The translations under genes were made by a program, and so were the position numbers. From Cytobacillus firmus DS1 (lineage in GTDB: Bacteria; Bacillota; Bacilli; Bacillales; Cytobacillaceae), in assembly GCF_000565285.1 (NCBI RefSeq), contig NZ_APVL01000003.1, forward strand, positions 62,001 to 126,000: 64,000 bases of DNA. Direction: 5' to 3'. This document shows positions 26,836 through 35,193 of the stretch, one piece after another. The notes below the pieces were generated by a model that saw nothing but the letters and a program-made list of their open reading frames with translations, ran no database searches and was not told the origin of the DNA. Every line of letters begins with the position of its first letter. Positions within the stretch are counted from its first letter, which is position 1.

Positions 26836-28047
26836 TCAGCGAAGAACCTTCCGGCTGCCCGCCATCAGCCACATCACTACGGGAAGCAGTCCAAAGGAAA
26901 CCACGGTAATCCCCGTCCAGCCTCCATTCTGCCATACCAGGCCGGCAAGCGTCCCTCCAGTTGCGACTCCAAGGTAATAGCTTACGAGATAGATGCTCGA
27001 GGCACCGGCTTTGTGATGGACGGCACGCTCATTTACAATAGCTGCCATGAGTGAATGCGCCACAAAGAACCCCAGACAGGTCAGGCATAGGCCTATTACA
27101 ATTACCGATAAGGAGTGCACATTGGTAAACATGGTCCCACCTATTAAAATGACGGTTCCTGCCGAGACCAGTGTGGTTTGCCTGAAATAAGCAGACAGCC
27201 TTCCGCCCAGAATGGAGCCAACAATACCGAAGCTGTATGCCAGGTAGGTAAAAGAAATATTTTTTACAGAGAGATTAAAAGGGTCCTGTTCGAGATAAAA
27301 AGGCAGGTATGTCCATACTCCTGTAAACGAGAACTGGAGGAGGATTCCCATCGCAAATGCAGGGAAAAGCTTCGTATTTTTCAGATGTGATCCCATGCCT
27401 GTCAAGTCTTTTTGTACAGATCTTTTACTGGGCTTAAAATAATGAGATTTTGGCAGAGCCCTAAAATAAATGATGAACAGCAAAATGGAAAATCCAAATA
27501 AGAAGTAGACAGAAGTCTGCCAGCTGGCCATATCAGCAATGTATCCGACGAAGATGCGGCCGGCCATTCCGCCAATGGCATTGGCTGCAATATACATCGT
27601 AATGCCGAGACTGATGCCCCCCGGAGCCAGCTCCTCCCCTAAATACGCGATGGCAGCTGCAGGCAGGCCCGCTATACAAAAGCCCTGCAGGAAGCGAAGC
27701 ACCAGAAAGGTTTCAAAATTAGGCGCGATCGGCAATAGCACCAGCGGAATAATGGTGCAGACAAGCGTGAAATTCATTATGGAAACCCGCCCGATTCGAT
27801 CAGACAGAAATCCGAAGAATAGCAATCCGAAAATCATCGAAACTACAGCAGCAGACAATGATAAACCGGCTGCTGCAGATGTGATGTCAAATGAATTCGC
27901 CAGCAGCGGCATAATCGGCTGCACAAAGTATAAATTTGCGAATACTAAAATGGATGCACTCGTCATCGCAATCATAATTTTTTTGAAGCCTGCATCCTGC
28001 AGCGAATATTTATTTGATTCCTCTTGTTGAGCATTTACAGCATTCAT
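26836..28047 (-). CDS. MFS transporter (YnfM/YgaY-like drug or metabolite efflux permease)
   Basis: 403 residues with 12 predicted membrane segments and the MFS signature FFGFLSDRIGR between TM2 and TM3, plus a matching second-half loop GSILGGRLSAYFRQ. The N-terminus FANLYFVQPIMPLLA and the AYLGEELAPGGISLGITMYIAANAIGGM stretch fit the inner-membrane YnfM/YgaY subgroup, often linked to arabinose/drug efflux. The start is set at the ATG at 28047, just after GGGTGGGG; an in-frame GTG at 28065 lacks a ribosome site. Solitary gene; no terminator visible before the 52-bp repeat array. Confidence 0.85.
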   Translation of the reverse strand: MNAVNAQQEESNKYSLQDAGFKKIMIAMTSASILVFANLYFVQPIMPLLANSFDITSAAAGLSLSAAVVSMIFGLLFFGFLSDRIGRVSIMNFTLVCTIIPLVLLPIAPNFETFLVLRFLQGFCIAGLPAAAIAYLGEELAPGGISLGITMYIAANAIGGMAGRIFVGYIADMASWQTSVYFLFGFSILLFIIYFRALPKSHYFKPSKRSVQKDLTGMGSHLKNTKLFPAFAMGILLQFSFTGVWTYLPFYLEQDPFNLSVKNISFTYLAYSFGIVGSILGGRLSAYFRQTTLVSAGTVILIGGTMFTNVHSLSVIVIGLCLTCLGFFVAHSLMAAIVNERAVHHKAGASSIYLVSYYLGVATGGTLAGLVWQNGGWTGITVVSFGLLPVVMWLMAGSRKVLR

Positions 28048-28170
28048 TTCCCCACCCTGTTCCACTAAAGCGTTAAATCTATCATACCATTTTATTTAGA
28101 AGGAATCGAAAAACTCTGATTATTCATATCATATGATGTTCCTTCTGCTATTTTTGAAACAGCAGGCACC

Positions 28171-28199
28171 TTCATTCCAGCTGTCCTAAATGTTATAAT
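28171..28199 (+). promoter_or_regulatory. Likely promoter of ywqB-ywqA
   Basis: TTCATT, 17-nt spacer and a perfect TATAAT about 110 nt upstream of ywqB. The -35 is weak. Confidence 0.45.
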
Positions 28200-28257
28200 A
28201 AAGGAATGTACTTTACAGGGCCGACTAATCCGTTTTACGGGAGCCTTTTTCTAAATA

Positions 28258-28290
28258 GATTCGACAAAATTCGGGTGGTGCCTGTCACCA
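28258..28290 (+). repeat. REP-like element, copy 1
   Basis: GATTCGACAAAATTCGGGTGGTGCCTGTCACCA, written here as GATTCGACAAAATTCGGG then TGGTGCCTGTCACCA. The end folds as GGTG-CCTGT-CACC. It is directly upstream of the ywqB ribosome site. Copies 2 and 3 are at 33741 and 47556, all in the same orientation. Confidence 0.8.
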
Positions 28291-28306
28291 ATAAGGAGGT
28301 ATAAAC

Positions 28307-29923
28307 ATGATTCCGGAGCGGTTTTTGGAGCCTTTGGAGTTTGCAGCGAATGAGCTGAAGGGGCTGCTGCGGGCTGAGAATGAGGAGGATGCACGCCTGG
28401 TGCAGAAGGGTCTGATGCTTTATCGGCAGGGGCTTGTGTATCAGCTTCGTTTTGAGGGTGATACGGTTTTGGCCACGGTTCAGGATGTAACTCCGGCAAA
28501 GGTTGAGCTGGACCTTGAATTCATTCACTTGAGTCAGTGTTCCTGCCCGGCCGAAGGTTTTTGCCGCCATCAGACCGCGGTCTTTCTGCAGCTTCTTTCC
28601 AAGGCCAGAAGTGTGTCCATGTGGATTGAAGAATGGCGGAAGCCGATCAAGGAAAAGCAGACCGCCAAGAATTGGGGGCTTCAAAAAGCGAAGGATCTTT
28701 TGAAATCCTCCGGCCAGATGAAGGCGGATTATGATCGCTGGACTTCTGCATTCGACGAAAGCTTTACCGAGCTGATGGAAAAACAGGGAGAACCCCGTCC
28801 TTATGTCCTGCCTGAGCTTTTCCATGTGTATCTGCGCCGCATGAAAGCGGGAGCGCCGGTGGAGCAGGAATGGAAGCTTCTTTATCTTTTGATCGGCTAT
28901 GTTTTTTCTTTTAAAAAGCTGATGGCGCTGAGCAGGAAGTACGGCCATGGCGAGGAATTGATTGACCGCTATTACCGCCACCTCTATCAGTCCCTGATGG
29001 AAGATTCCTTAGAGATCATGAATAAATTGTCGGTGCACTCCCTCCCCTTCGCGTTCGATCAATTTATCGAGAAGCTGAAGGATGATTCCAGCGGACTGAT
29101 CACCGGTTCTTTTGGGATGGAGTATGAACGAACCCATTTATACCGGCTGTTATGGACACATTTTTTCAAAAAGAAAGAGTGGCGTGAAGCGGAGATCGAG
29201 AAGCTGAAACCCTCCATAGAAGAGGAGCCTAACCTGCCGTTATTGGCTGGCTATGTGCATCTTCAGATTCTTGAACGCAATGATGAACAGGCACTTAGTG
29301 TTCTAAATGTGCCAAATATCTTAATGACACCTTATATGCTTTACTGGCTCGATTACTTTTCAGTCAATAAGGATTGGAATCGGATGGGCCCGTATGCAGA
29401 AGCATTTATCCATAAATTACGCGATTATCTGAAAGAAATTGATGACTATTACGCCTGCATGGATTTTACCCGGATGGCCATCAAGGCGATTTCTCCATAT
29501 TGCCTGGAGAGCAGCAAAATGGATTTGTACGAGAAAGCCTTGATGGAGACGCTGCCGTACAGCTATAGTGACTATGAATATTTGCTTTTTGAAAAAGGCG
29601 AATTCATGAAATGGGCGGATCTGCAGGCGTTCATTGGCTTTGATCTTGATTCTCTTGGCAAGGACCGGATCAGGGAAATCAGCAAAAAGGAGCCCTCCAT
29701 CCTCCTGCCGCTTTATCATCAGTCCATCACTGGCCATATCAATATGAAAAACAGAGATCATTACCGCGAGGCCGTCCGGAAAATGAAAAAGCTTCGCACG
29801 CTGTACAACAAGCTGAAACGCCAGGAAGACTGGCATCTTTTTCTTGAATTGCTGCTTGAAAAGACGAAACGTCTCCGCGCCTTTCAGGAAGAATGCAAAA
29901 GGGGTAAGCTAATCGATGCTTAA
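28307..29923 (+). CDS. ywqB: SWIM zinc-finger protein YwqB
   Basis: 538 residues. A SWIM zinc finger near residue 75-90 reads CSCPAEGFCRHQTAVFL (C-x-C...C-x-H); the rest is a helical, TPR-like protein rich in Leu, Glu and Lys. It overlaps the following SNF2 helicase gene by 8 nt (29916-29923), so the two are translationally coupled, as in the B. subtilis ywqB-ywqA pair. SWIM domains bind DNA or proteins, and bacterial SWIM proteins are often paired with SWI2/SNF2 ATPases, so it is probably a cofactor of YwqA. The cellular process is not established. The ribosome site AAGGAGG lies directly after the REP-like element. Confidence 0.88.
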   Translation: MIPERFLEPLEFAANELKGLLRAENEEDARLVQKGLMLYRQGLVYQLRFEGDTVLATVQDVTPAKVELDLEFIHLSQCSCPAEGFCRHQTAVFLQLLSKARSVSMWIEEWRKPIKEKQTAKNWGLQKAKDLLKSSGQMKADYDRWTSAFDESFTELMEKQGEPRPYVLPELFHVYLRRMKAGAPVEQEWKLLYLLIGYVFSFKKLMALSRKYGHGEELIDRYYRHLYQSLMEDSLEIMNKLSVHSLPFAFDQFIEKLKDDSSGLITGSFGMEYERTHLYRLLWTHFFKKKEWREAEIEKLKPSIEEEPNLPLLAGYVHLQILERNDEQALSVLNVPNILMTPYMLYWLDYFSVNKDWNRMGPYAEAFIHKLRDYLKEIDDYYACMDFTRMAIKAISPYCLESSKMDLYEKALMETLPYSYSDYEYLLFEKGEFMKWADLQAFIGFDLDSLGKDRIREISKKEPSILLPLYHQSITGHINMKNRDHYREAVRKMKKLRTLYNKLKRQEDWHLFLELLLEKTKRLRAFQEECKRGKLIDA

Positions 29924-32735
29924 AACGAGATTTCTCCATGTGAAAGTGAAACCAATAAACAATGACCGCTACCTGATTTTTGCTGTTAATGAAGAGGGTC
30001 GCCTGCTTTCTCCGAAGGAATGGAAGCCTCTTCTTTTTAACCATCACAGGGAAAGCTTTTTCGGCACCATGCTTGAGGCTGCAGAGGCAGACGGGATCAA
30101 AGGGATTTCTGTAAGCGGATGGCAGCTTGTCACCCTGTTTGCGGCGGAGCAATTCAACCGTTTGATTGATTGGAGCTGGGATGAAACGGCCGAAATTCTG
30201 CTGGCCTCCTCTCATGCTCTTTATGATTCGATCGTGGACCAGGAATGGATGCCGGACTTTGCCGCCTGGGAACAGGATCAATTCCGCTGGGCATTGCCGG
30301 AAAGTGTGATCACCGAATTTGGCGCAAACTTTTGGGAGCAGACAGTAGAAGACTCTCCAGTCAGGGAATTTATCGGGGATTTATTTCACCGCTCCCTTGA
30401 TGGCTATATGAATCAAAACCATGAAGCGAAAGCGCAGTTCGGTGAGAAGCTTGAAGCCTTGAGGAGTGAACACCTCTCACCGCGCGATCTTGCAGCTTAT
30501 TTTGATGAACAAAGCTGGCAGGAATGGATCGGGGTCAAAGCAAATGATGCTCCTTTCTCGATCGGACTTAAGCTGGAAGAGCCCGGAGATATCGATACCA
30601 GCTGGGATTTGACGATATTTCTGCGCGGAAAAAAGAACCCTGATGTATTTGTCGATTACAAGGATTATTCGAATTATCCGCATGACTGGCATGATTATGA
30701 GGATTCAATTGAAAAAGAGATCCAGCGCTGGCTGGAGCTTTTCCCATGGCTTGAAGGCAAGCCCGGCGAGATATCGACTATGCTGACGGAAGATGAAGCC
30801 TGGACTTTTCTGACAGAGGCTAGCGAAACCATGCTGGCACTTGGCGTGGAAATCCTGCTTCCATCGTGGTGGCAGGCTATGAAGAACGCAAGCCTCAAGG
30901 TAAAAGCAAAAGTGAAAGGAACCGGCAGCCACCGTCCTTCGTTTGTCGGGCTGCAGTCGATGCTTGATTATGATTGGCGCTTCAGCATGAATGGCGTTGA
31001 CTTAACAGAGGAAGAATTCCGGGGCATGGTAGAGGAAAAAAGACGGCTCGTCTACGTTCGCGGCCGCTGGATAAAGCTGGATCCCCATTTTGTCCGCCAT
31101 ATCCAGGATTTAATGAAGAAAGCAGAAAAAGAAGGTCTGCATGTCCGTGATTTGATCGAGCAGGAGCTTATGGCTGACGGGAGCCCGCAGGAAGATGAGC
31201 TGGATAATCCTAAAACATTTGCCCGGATTCAGATTGAGCTTAACCGCCAATGGAAACAGATGGTCAAGCAGCTCCGCGATATTAAAAACCTTCCGCTTGA
31301 AGAGGTCCCTGCAAGCTTCAAGGGAGATCTCCGCCCTTACCAGAAGCTCGGGATGAGCTGGCTGCTGTTTTTGCGCCGCTATGGTTTCGGTGCCGTTCTG
31401 GCAGATGATATGGGACTTGGAAAAACGATTCAGCTGATCTCCTATCTTCTAAAAGTTAAAAAAGATGAAGACAGCGGCCCATCTCTCATCGTGTGCCCTA
31501 CATCTGTCCTCGGCAACTGGCAAAAGGAGATCGAGCGCTTTGCCCCTGACATGAGCGTATATCTCCATTACGGATCAAACCGCCTGAAGGGAGAAAGCTT
31601 TTCTGAAAAAGTAATGGAGTCTGATATTGTACTGACCTCCTACGGCCTAACCCATATGGATCTGGAGGATTTTGAAACAATCGAGTGGAGCTCCATTACG
31701 ATTGATGAAGCCCAGAACATTAAAAATGCCCAGACAAAGCAGTCACGGGCTGTCCGAAAGTTAAAGGGCAAGCACCATATTGCTCTCACCGGTACGCCGA
31801 TGGAAAACCGCTTGACCGAGCTCTGGTCCATTTTTGACTTTACGAACCACGGCTATCTCGGCAGTCTCGGGCAGTTCCAGAAGCGCTATGTTCTGCCAAT
31901 TGAGAAGGATGACGACAAAAATAAAGTTAAGCAGCTGCAGGCCTATATCCGCCCCTTCCTGCTCCGCCGCACGAAAAAGGATGAGGATGTGGCCCTGAAC
32001 CTGCCCGATAAGCTTGAACAGAAGGAATATTGCCCGCTGACTGCTGAGCAGGCTTCCCTATACGAACAGCTTGTCCAGGATACATTCGCACAGATCGAAA
32101 AGCTGTCAGGTTTTGAGCGCAAAGGCCTGATTCTGCAGTTATTAAGCCGCTTAAAGCAGCTGTGCAACCATCCGGCCCTTTATTTAAAAGAAGAGATGCC
32201 TAAGCTTGTCCTTGAGCGTTCTGTAAAGCTTGAAAAGTTAAGCGAACTTGTCGGCGCTGTTCATGAGCAGGGAGAAAGCTGCCTGATTTTCACCCAATAT
32301 ATCGAAATGGGGAACATGATCGCCCGCCTGCTGAAAAAACAATTCGGATTCGACGTGCCGTTTTTAAATGGCAGCGTGCCAAAGCAGGAACGGGATCATA
32401 TGATCAGCCGTTTTCAAAATCACGAATTCCCTGTATTCCTGCTATCGCTAAAAGCGGGCGGAACCGGTTTGAATCTGACGGCAGCAAACCATGTTATCCA
32501 TTATGACCGCTGGTGGAATCCGGCCGTTGAAAACCAGGCAACTGACCGAGCCTACCGGATTGGACAAAAACGCTTTGTTCATGTGCATAAAATGATTGCT
32601 ACCGGCACACTCGAGGAAAAAATTGATGCTATGCTTGAAAAAAAGCAGTCCCTTAATGATCAGATCATTACAAGCGAGAACTGGATTACCGAGCTTTCAA
32701 CAGATGAATTGCGGGATCTGGTCCACCTGACATAG
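29916..32735 (+). CDS. ywqA: SWI2/SNF2-family DNA-dependent ATPase YwqA
   Basis: 939 residues. The N-terminal about 480 residues are a bacterial SNF2-associated region; then the SNF2 ATPase core: Walker A in LADDMGLGKTIQ near 497, CPTSVLGNWQKE, the DEAQ box in TIDEAQNIKN, SGTP/LTGTPMENRL, and the helicase C-domain ending in GGTGLNLTAANHVIHYDRWWNP and DRAYRIGQ near 860-890. Such enzymes translocate on double-stranded DNA and remodel DNA-bound proteins (the RapA/HepA superfamily). Length (B. subtilis YwqA is about 920) and coupling to ywqB support the symbol. Confidence 0.92.
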   Translation: MLKTRFLHVKVKPINNDRYLIFAVNEEGRLLSPKEWKPLLFNHHRESFFGTMLEAAEADGIKGISVSGWQLVTLFAAEQFNRLIDWSWDETAEILLASSHALYDSIVDQEWMPDFAAWEQDQFRWALPESVITEFGANFWEQTVEDSPVREFIGDLFHRSLDGYMNQNHEAKAQFGEKLEALRSEHLSPRDLAAYFDEQSWQEWIGVKANDAPFSIGLKLEEPGDIDTSWDLTIFLRGKKNPDVFVDYKDYSNYPHDWHDYEDSIEKEIQRWLELFPWLEGKPGEISTMLTEDEAWTFLTEASETMLALGVEILLPSWWQAMKNASLKVKAKVKGTGSHRPSFVGLQSMLDYDWRFSMNGVDLTEEEFRGMVEEKRRLVYVRGRWIKLDPHFVRHIQDLMKKAEKEGLHVRDLIEQELMADGSPQEDELDNPKTFARIQIELNRQWKQMVKQLRDIKNLPLEEVPASFKGDLRPYQKLGMSWLLFLRRYGFGAVLADDMGLGKTIQLISYLLKVKKDEDSGPSLIVCPTSVLGNWQKEIERFAPDMSVYLHYGSNRLKGESFSEKVMESDIVLTSYGLTHMDLEDFETIEWSSITIDEAQNIKNAQTKQSRAVRKLKGKHHIALTGTPMENRLTELWSIFDFTNHGYLGSLGQFQKRYVLPIEKDDDKNKVKQLQAYIRPFLLRRTKKDEDVALNLPDKLEQKEYCPLTAEQASLYEQLVQDTFAQIEKLSGFERKGLILQLLSRLKQLCNHPALYLKEEMPKLVLERSVKLEKLSELVGAVHEQGESCLIFTQYIEMGNMIARLLKKQFGFDVPFLNGSVPKQERDHMISRFQNHEFPVFLLSLKAGGTGLNLTAANHVIHYDRWWNPAVENQATDRAYRIGQKRFVHVHKMIATGTLEEKIDAMLEKKQSLNDQIITSENWITELSTDELRDLVHLT

Positions 32736-32742
32736 AGCTGGT

Positions 32743-33129
32743 TCAGTCTTCAAGTCCTTGATATGCATAAAGGCTTGAAGGCTGTTCTTTTATTTTTGCA
32801 TATTCCGGCTTATTAGGTTTTTGCGTCAGAAAAGTGACTTTACTGCCTTCCTTTATAATAAAACAGGATAGCAGCTGGTATGTAGGATTCTTGTTCCCGG
32901 CTTTAATTGCCACCTGGCTTAATAAGAAGTTAAACTTGTAGTGAAGAATTCTTTCCGTATCGTTGATCATAATTGAAGTTTGGCTTCTAAGAGGAATTCT
33001 TTGATAGGATTTGTTATTTTGGAGCTTAATGAGCTGAAGTGCATCAAAAAAGCTTGGCTGATGTTTGGTGTTTAAACTTTCATTTTCTGTTTGAAAATAC
33101 AGGTACCCGGTTTCTTCTCCATTATCCAC
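32743..33129 (-). CDS. Hypothetical protein, 128 residues
   Basis: Not recognised. I start it at the GTG at 33129 because AAAGGAGG lies 9 nt upstream; the frame stays open to 33210 without another ribosome site. No signal peptide or membrane segment. It is basic-neutral and rich in Gln, Lys and Leu, with strand-like stretches (YKFNFLLSQVAIKAG, TYQLLSCFIIKEGSKVTF). Its stop lies 8 nt from the end of ywqA (convergent), and it is divergent from the XRE regulator at 33339, which might control it. Confidence 0.6.
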   Translation of the reverse strand: MDNGEETGYLYFQTENESLNTKHQPSFFDALQLIKLQNNKSYQRIPLRSQTSIMINDTERILHYKFNFLLSQVAIKAGNKNPTYQLLSCFIIKEGSKVTFLTQKPNKPEYAKIKEQPSSLYAYQGLED

Positions 33130-33338
33130 TAAATTGAACCTCCTTTTATTATTTTCAAAAAATATATTCGACGTATTCCGTGAAAATCCTCCCTGGTTCT
33201 TTTTACCCAAATCGCATAATTCTTCATTAGTGAATAATAATCACTTTATATCGTGTGACTTAGGTTCACAACCGGCCATTTCAGCTGCTATTCCCGCTAA
33301 GTTAAAAGAAAGAAAGCAAGTAAATGGCGGTGAATAGG

Positions 33339-33737
33339 ATGTCTTTACCTGAAATACTGAAAAAGTTAAGAACAGATCGAAAGTGGACTCAGGATTTTGC
33401 TGCTGAAATGCTGAAAGTGGATCGCTCAACCATCAGCAAATACGAAACAGGCAAGGTCACCCCCACTTACCAAACCCTCGTCCAAATGGCAGAAGTATAT
33501 AAAGTGGACAAAACCTTATTGACTGATGAATTGGAGAACCCGTCCTCCTACTCAGCGGACAAGTCCATTTTAAAAGAAAACCCGGATGATAAGGATATGG
33601 AGATGATCCGGGAAATCATAAGCCATTATCCAGACCTGAAAAAAGCCCTCCTGGACATATACACCTTTAACGAAAAGAAAAAAGCCCTCGCTGTGAGAGT
33701 GATTAGGAATAACATTCAGGCATTGAAGGAATTTTAA
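33339..33737 (+). CDS. XRE-family helix-turn-helix regulator
   Basis: 132 residues. HTH domain at about 4-60: LRTDRKWTQDFAAEMLKVDRSTISKYETGKVTPTYQTL is a typical Cro/CI-type helix-turn-helix (quoted in parts: LRTDRKWTQ, RSTISKYETGK). The C-terminal part (about 75-132) is a charged helical region for oligomerisation. The start is chosen at the ATG at 33339, preceded by GGCGGTGAATAGG; an ATG at 33324 has no ribosome site. Divergent from the 128-residue hypothetical gene. Followed by a REP-like element and a terminator. Confidence 0.82.
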   Translation: MSLPEILKKLRTDRKWTQDFAAEMLKVDRSTISKYETGKVTPTYQTLVQMAEVYKVDKTLLTDELENPSSYSADKSILKENPDDKDMEMIREIISHYPDLKKALLDIYTFNEKKKALAVRVIRNNIQALKEF

Positions 33738-33740
33738 AGT

Positions 33741-33771
33741 ATTCGACAATATCCGGGTGGTGCCTGTCACT
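33741..33771 (+). repeat. REP-like element, copy 2
   Basis: ATTCGACAATATCCGGG then TGGTGCCTGTCACT: matches copies at 28258 and 47556 with three substitutions. It starts 4 nt after the regulator stop codon. Confidence 0.75.
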
Positions 33772-33778
33772 ATAAAAT

Positions 33779-33802
33779 AACCCGGCACACGAGTACCGGG
33801 TT
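33779..33802 (+). terminator. Bidirectional hairpin after the XRE gene
   Basis: AACCCGG / CCGGGTT stem with a 10-nt loop. The downstream T content is modest, so it may work mainly as a weak terminator for either strand. Confidence 0.5.
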
Positions 33803-33881
33803 CCAATTTGGGGAAGTTTTGGGGATGTATTTGATTTTCTATATGGAAGGAATATGTGTGGACAGCTGGATGGGGATGCTG

Positions 33882-34082
33882 TCAGTTCATGATGGAGAAG
33901 CGTTTAGGTGTTGGCCGCTCTTGTGTATGGCTGTTTTGCATGACTGTTTCACGGATGAGCGATTCAAGCTGGAGGACTCGTTTGTTCAGATCATCGACTC
34001 TCTGGTTTGATTTTCCGAGCATCTTGATGAGGCTTTCGAGCATATATTCCAATGCCTTTTCTCTTTCAGACACTTCATTCAA
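33882..34082 (-). CDS. Small coiled-coil protein translationally coupled to ssbB
   Basis: 66 residues, beginning with a TTG at 34082 that overlaps the ssbB stop as TTGA; GGAGGAG inside the 3' end of ssbB lies 8 nt upstream, a strong argument for real translation. Residues 5-45 (EREKALEYMLESLIKMLG, DDLNKRVLQLESLI) form heptads typical of a short coiled coil; the tail is polar. I know no function. Its coupling to ssbB and the ComK-type boxes upstream suggest co-expression in competence. Confidence 0.62.
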   Translation of the reverse strand: MNEVSEREKALEYMLESLIKMLGKSNQRVDDLNKRVLQLESLIRETVMQNSHTQERPTPKRFSIMN

Positions 34083-34447
34083 AACGGAAGCTCCTCCTTG
34101 GTCACGGTCACCGGCATTTCCTCAGTCTTCTTCTTGTCAAGAAAGCGGACGGTTTCCGCTACCACCTCTGTTACATAAATCCGTTTCTTTTCCTGATTAT
34201 CATAATGCCGCGTCTGAATTCTTCCAGTTATCCCAATCAGGGTGCCTTTCCGGCAATACTGCGATGTGTTTTCCGCCGTTTTTTTCCATAATGTGCACTG
34301 CACAAAATCCGCATCGATATCACCCTTCTGGTTGCGGTACTGGCGGTTTACTGCCAGCGTCACATTCGTCACCGGGATCCCTTCCTGTGTCCTTTTCAGC
34401 TCAGGATCCCTTGTCAGCCTTCCCACCAGGGTCACTTGATTGATCAT
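34079..34447 (-). CDS. ssbB: Competence-type single-stranded DNA-binding protein SsbB
   Basis: 122 residues: an OB-fold SSB domain (MINQVTLVGRLTRDPELK, TNVTLAVNRQYRN, DADFVQCTLWKKTAEN, GTLIGITGRIQTRHYDN). It lacks the long Gly/Pro-rich linker and the acidic DDDLPF-type tip of SsbA, although it ends in EELPF, a partial tip. B. subtilis SsbB is the ComK-dependent paralogue that protects incoming single strands. I use the ATG at 34447, 9 nt after GAGGAG; an ATG at 34456 directly abuts that site. Two ComK-like AT-boxes lie 108-162 nt upstream. Confidence 0.9.
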   Translation of the reverse strand: MINQVTLVGRLTRDPELKRTQEGIPVTNVTLAVNRQYRNQKGDIDADFVQCTLWKKTAENTSQYCRKGTLIGITGRIQTRHYDNQEKKRIYVTEVVAETVRFLDKKKTEEMPVTVTKEELPF

Positions 34448-34554
34448 GGTTTTCATCTCCTCTCTTTGATAGCCTTATCATAGCCGGAACTTCTCCACTG
34501 TGTAAAAAAGCCAAAATGTGTTTTTCACAGTGCTTTTTCGGCAAAAACACCCCT

Positions 34555-34609
34555 AAAATTCAATTTTCGGCTCTTTTTCAGCAAAAAACAGTCTCGAAAA
34601 TACGATTTT
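34555..34609 (-). promoter_or_regulatory. Two ComK AT-boxes (K-box) upstream of ssbB
   Basis: AAAATTCAATTTT (34555-34567) and AAAATACGATTTT (34597-34609) both fit AAAA-N5-TTTT exactly. They are 42 bp apart start to start, four helical turns, close to the largest of the known ComK spacings. Each box sits in a duplicated about 42-bp segment with CTTTTTCRGCAAAAA. A candidate promoter (TTTACA, 18 nt, TATGAT) lies nearer ssbB. Confidence 0.72.
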
Positions 34610-34713
34610 CAACATTAGAAAAAAGAAAATTCGACAAACCGTCAAATTCGCTTTCAGTTTGGGCTGTGTTATAATTTTTTATAGACAACTTATTTTAGAG
34701 ATGGAGGTAAGCT

Positions 34714-35172
34714 ATGAAAACATTTAAACTTGTTTCTCTGCAATTGGTGGAAGAAAATGGCCTGATTGATATTGAACTGGATGATGGATTGATTATCAAT
34801 AAAGAAGACGAAAAGAGCAACTGGCTTTTGGAGGCATTTATTGATAAATCCTATCTTGAGTACTTCAAAAAGCGCGCTGATAATAAGGACGAGCTGACCA
34901 TCCAAGTTGTTATTACCAAAAAAGAAAACGATCCAGCCGCATTCCAAACTAAAATTACCTCTATCAGCGAACTGGAAAACCATATCAGCATCCTTTTTGA
35001 GGGATCACTAAAAAGAACGAAAAATGATTACGCCGAATTGCTGCTTCAGGACCTATTGGACAAAGGCTACATCGGTGAAAGCCTGCTCGGCGAATTCAAG
35101 GAAAAAATGCAAAGCAAGCCGCGTCTGACTGCCGCTAAAAAAGAAAATAAAGAAACTCCCGCTCAGTCATGA
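34714..35172 (+). CDS. ywpF: YwpF-like family protein
   Basis: 152 residues, cytoplasmic, no signal peptide. The start MKTFKLVSLQLVEENG and GLIINKEDEKSNWLLEAFI match the YwpF-like family of Bacillus; function unknown. The middle is strand-rich (DELTIQVVITKKEND), followed by an amphipathic helix and a charged, Lys/Glu tail. Context: divergent from ssbB, as in B. subtilis where ywpF lies near ssbB. GGAGGTAAGCT precedes the ATG; a TATAAT at about 34670 may be its -10. Confidence 0.85.
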   Translation: MKTFKLVSLQLVEENGLIDIELDDGLIINKEDEKSNWLLEAFIDKSYLEYFKKRADNKDELTIQVVITKKENDPAAFQTKITSISELENHISILFEGSLKRTKNDYAELLLQDLLDKGYIGESLLGEFKEKMQSKPRLTAAKKENKETPAQS

Positions 35173-35184
35173 CGGGAGTTTTTC
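35154..35184 (+). terminator. Terminator overlapping the ywpF stop
   Basis: AACTCCCG / CGGGAGTT stem with an 11-nt loop containing the ywpF stop codon, followed by TTTTTC. Confidence 0.85.
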
Positions 35185-35193
35185 TTATAACTA

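Noticed and set aside
28235..28981. Long antisense frames over ywqB and other genes (also 5787-6242, 13668-14249, 60740-61288)
   Set aside because: They lie opposite clearly conserved genes, lack ribosome sites and have unnatural composition; they are by-products of codon bias.
33819..34010. Plus-strand 63-codon frame opposite the small ssbB-coupled gene
   Set aside because: It overlaps the better supported minus-strand gene and has no good ribosome site.
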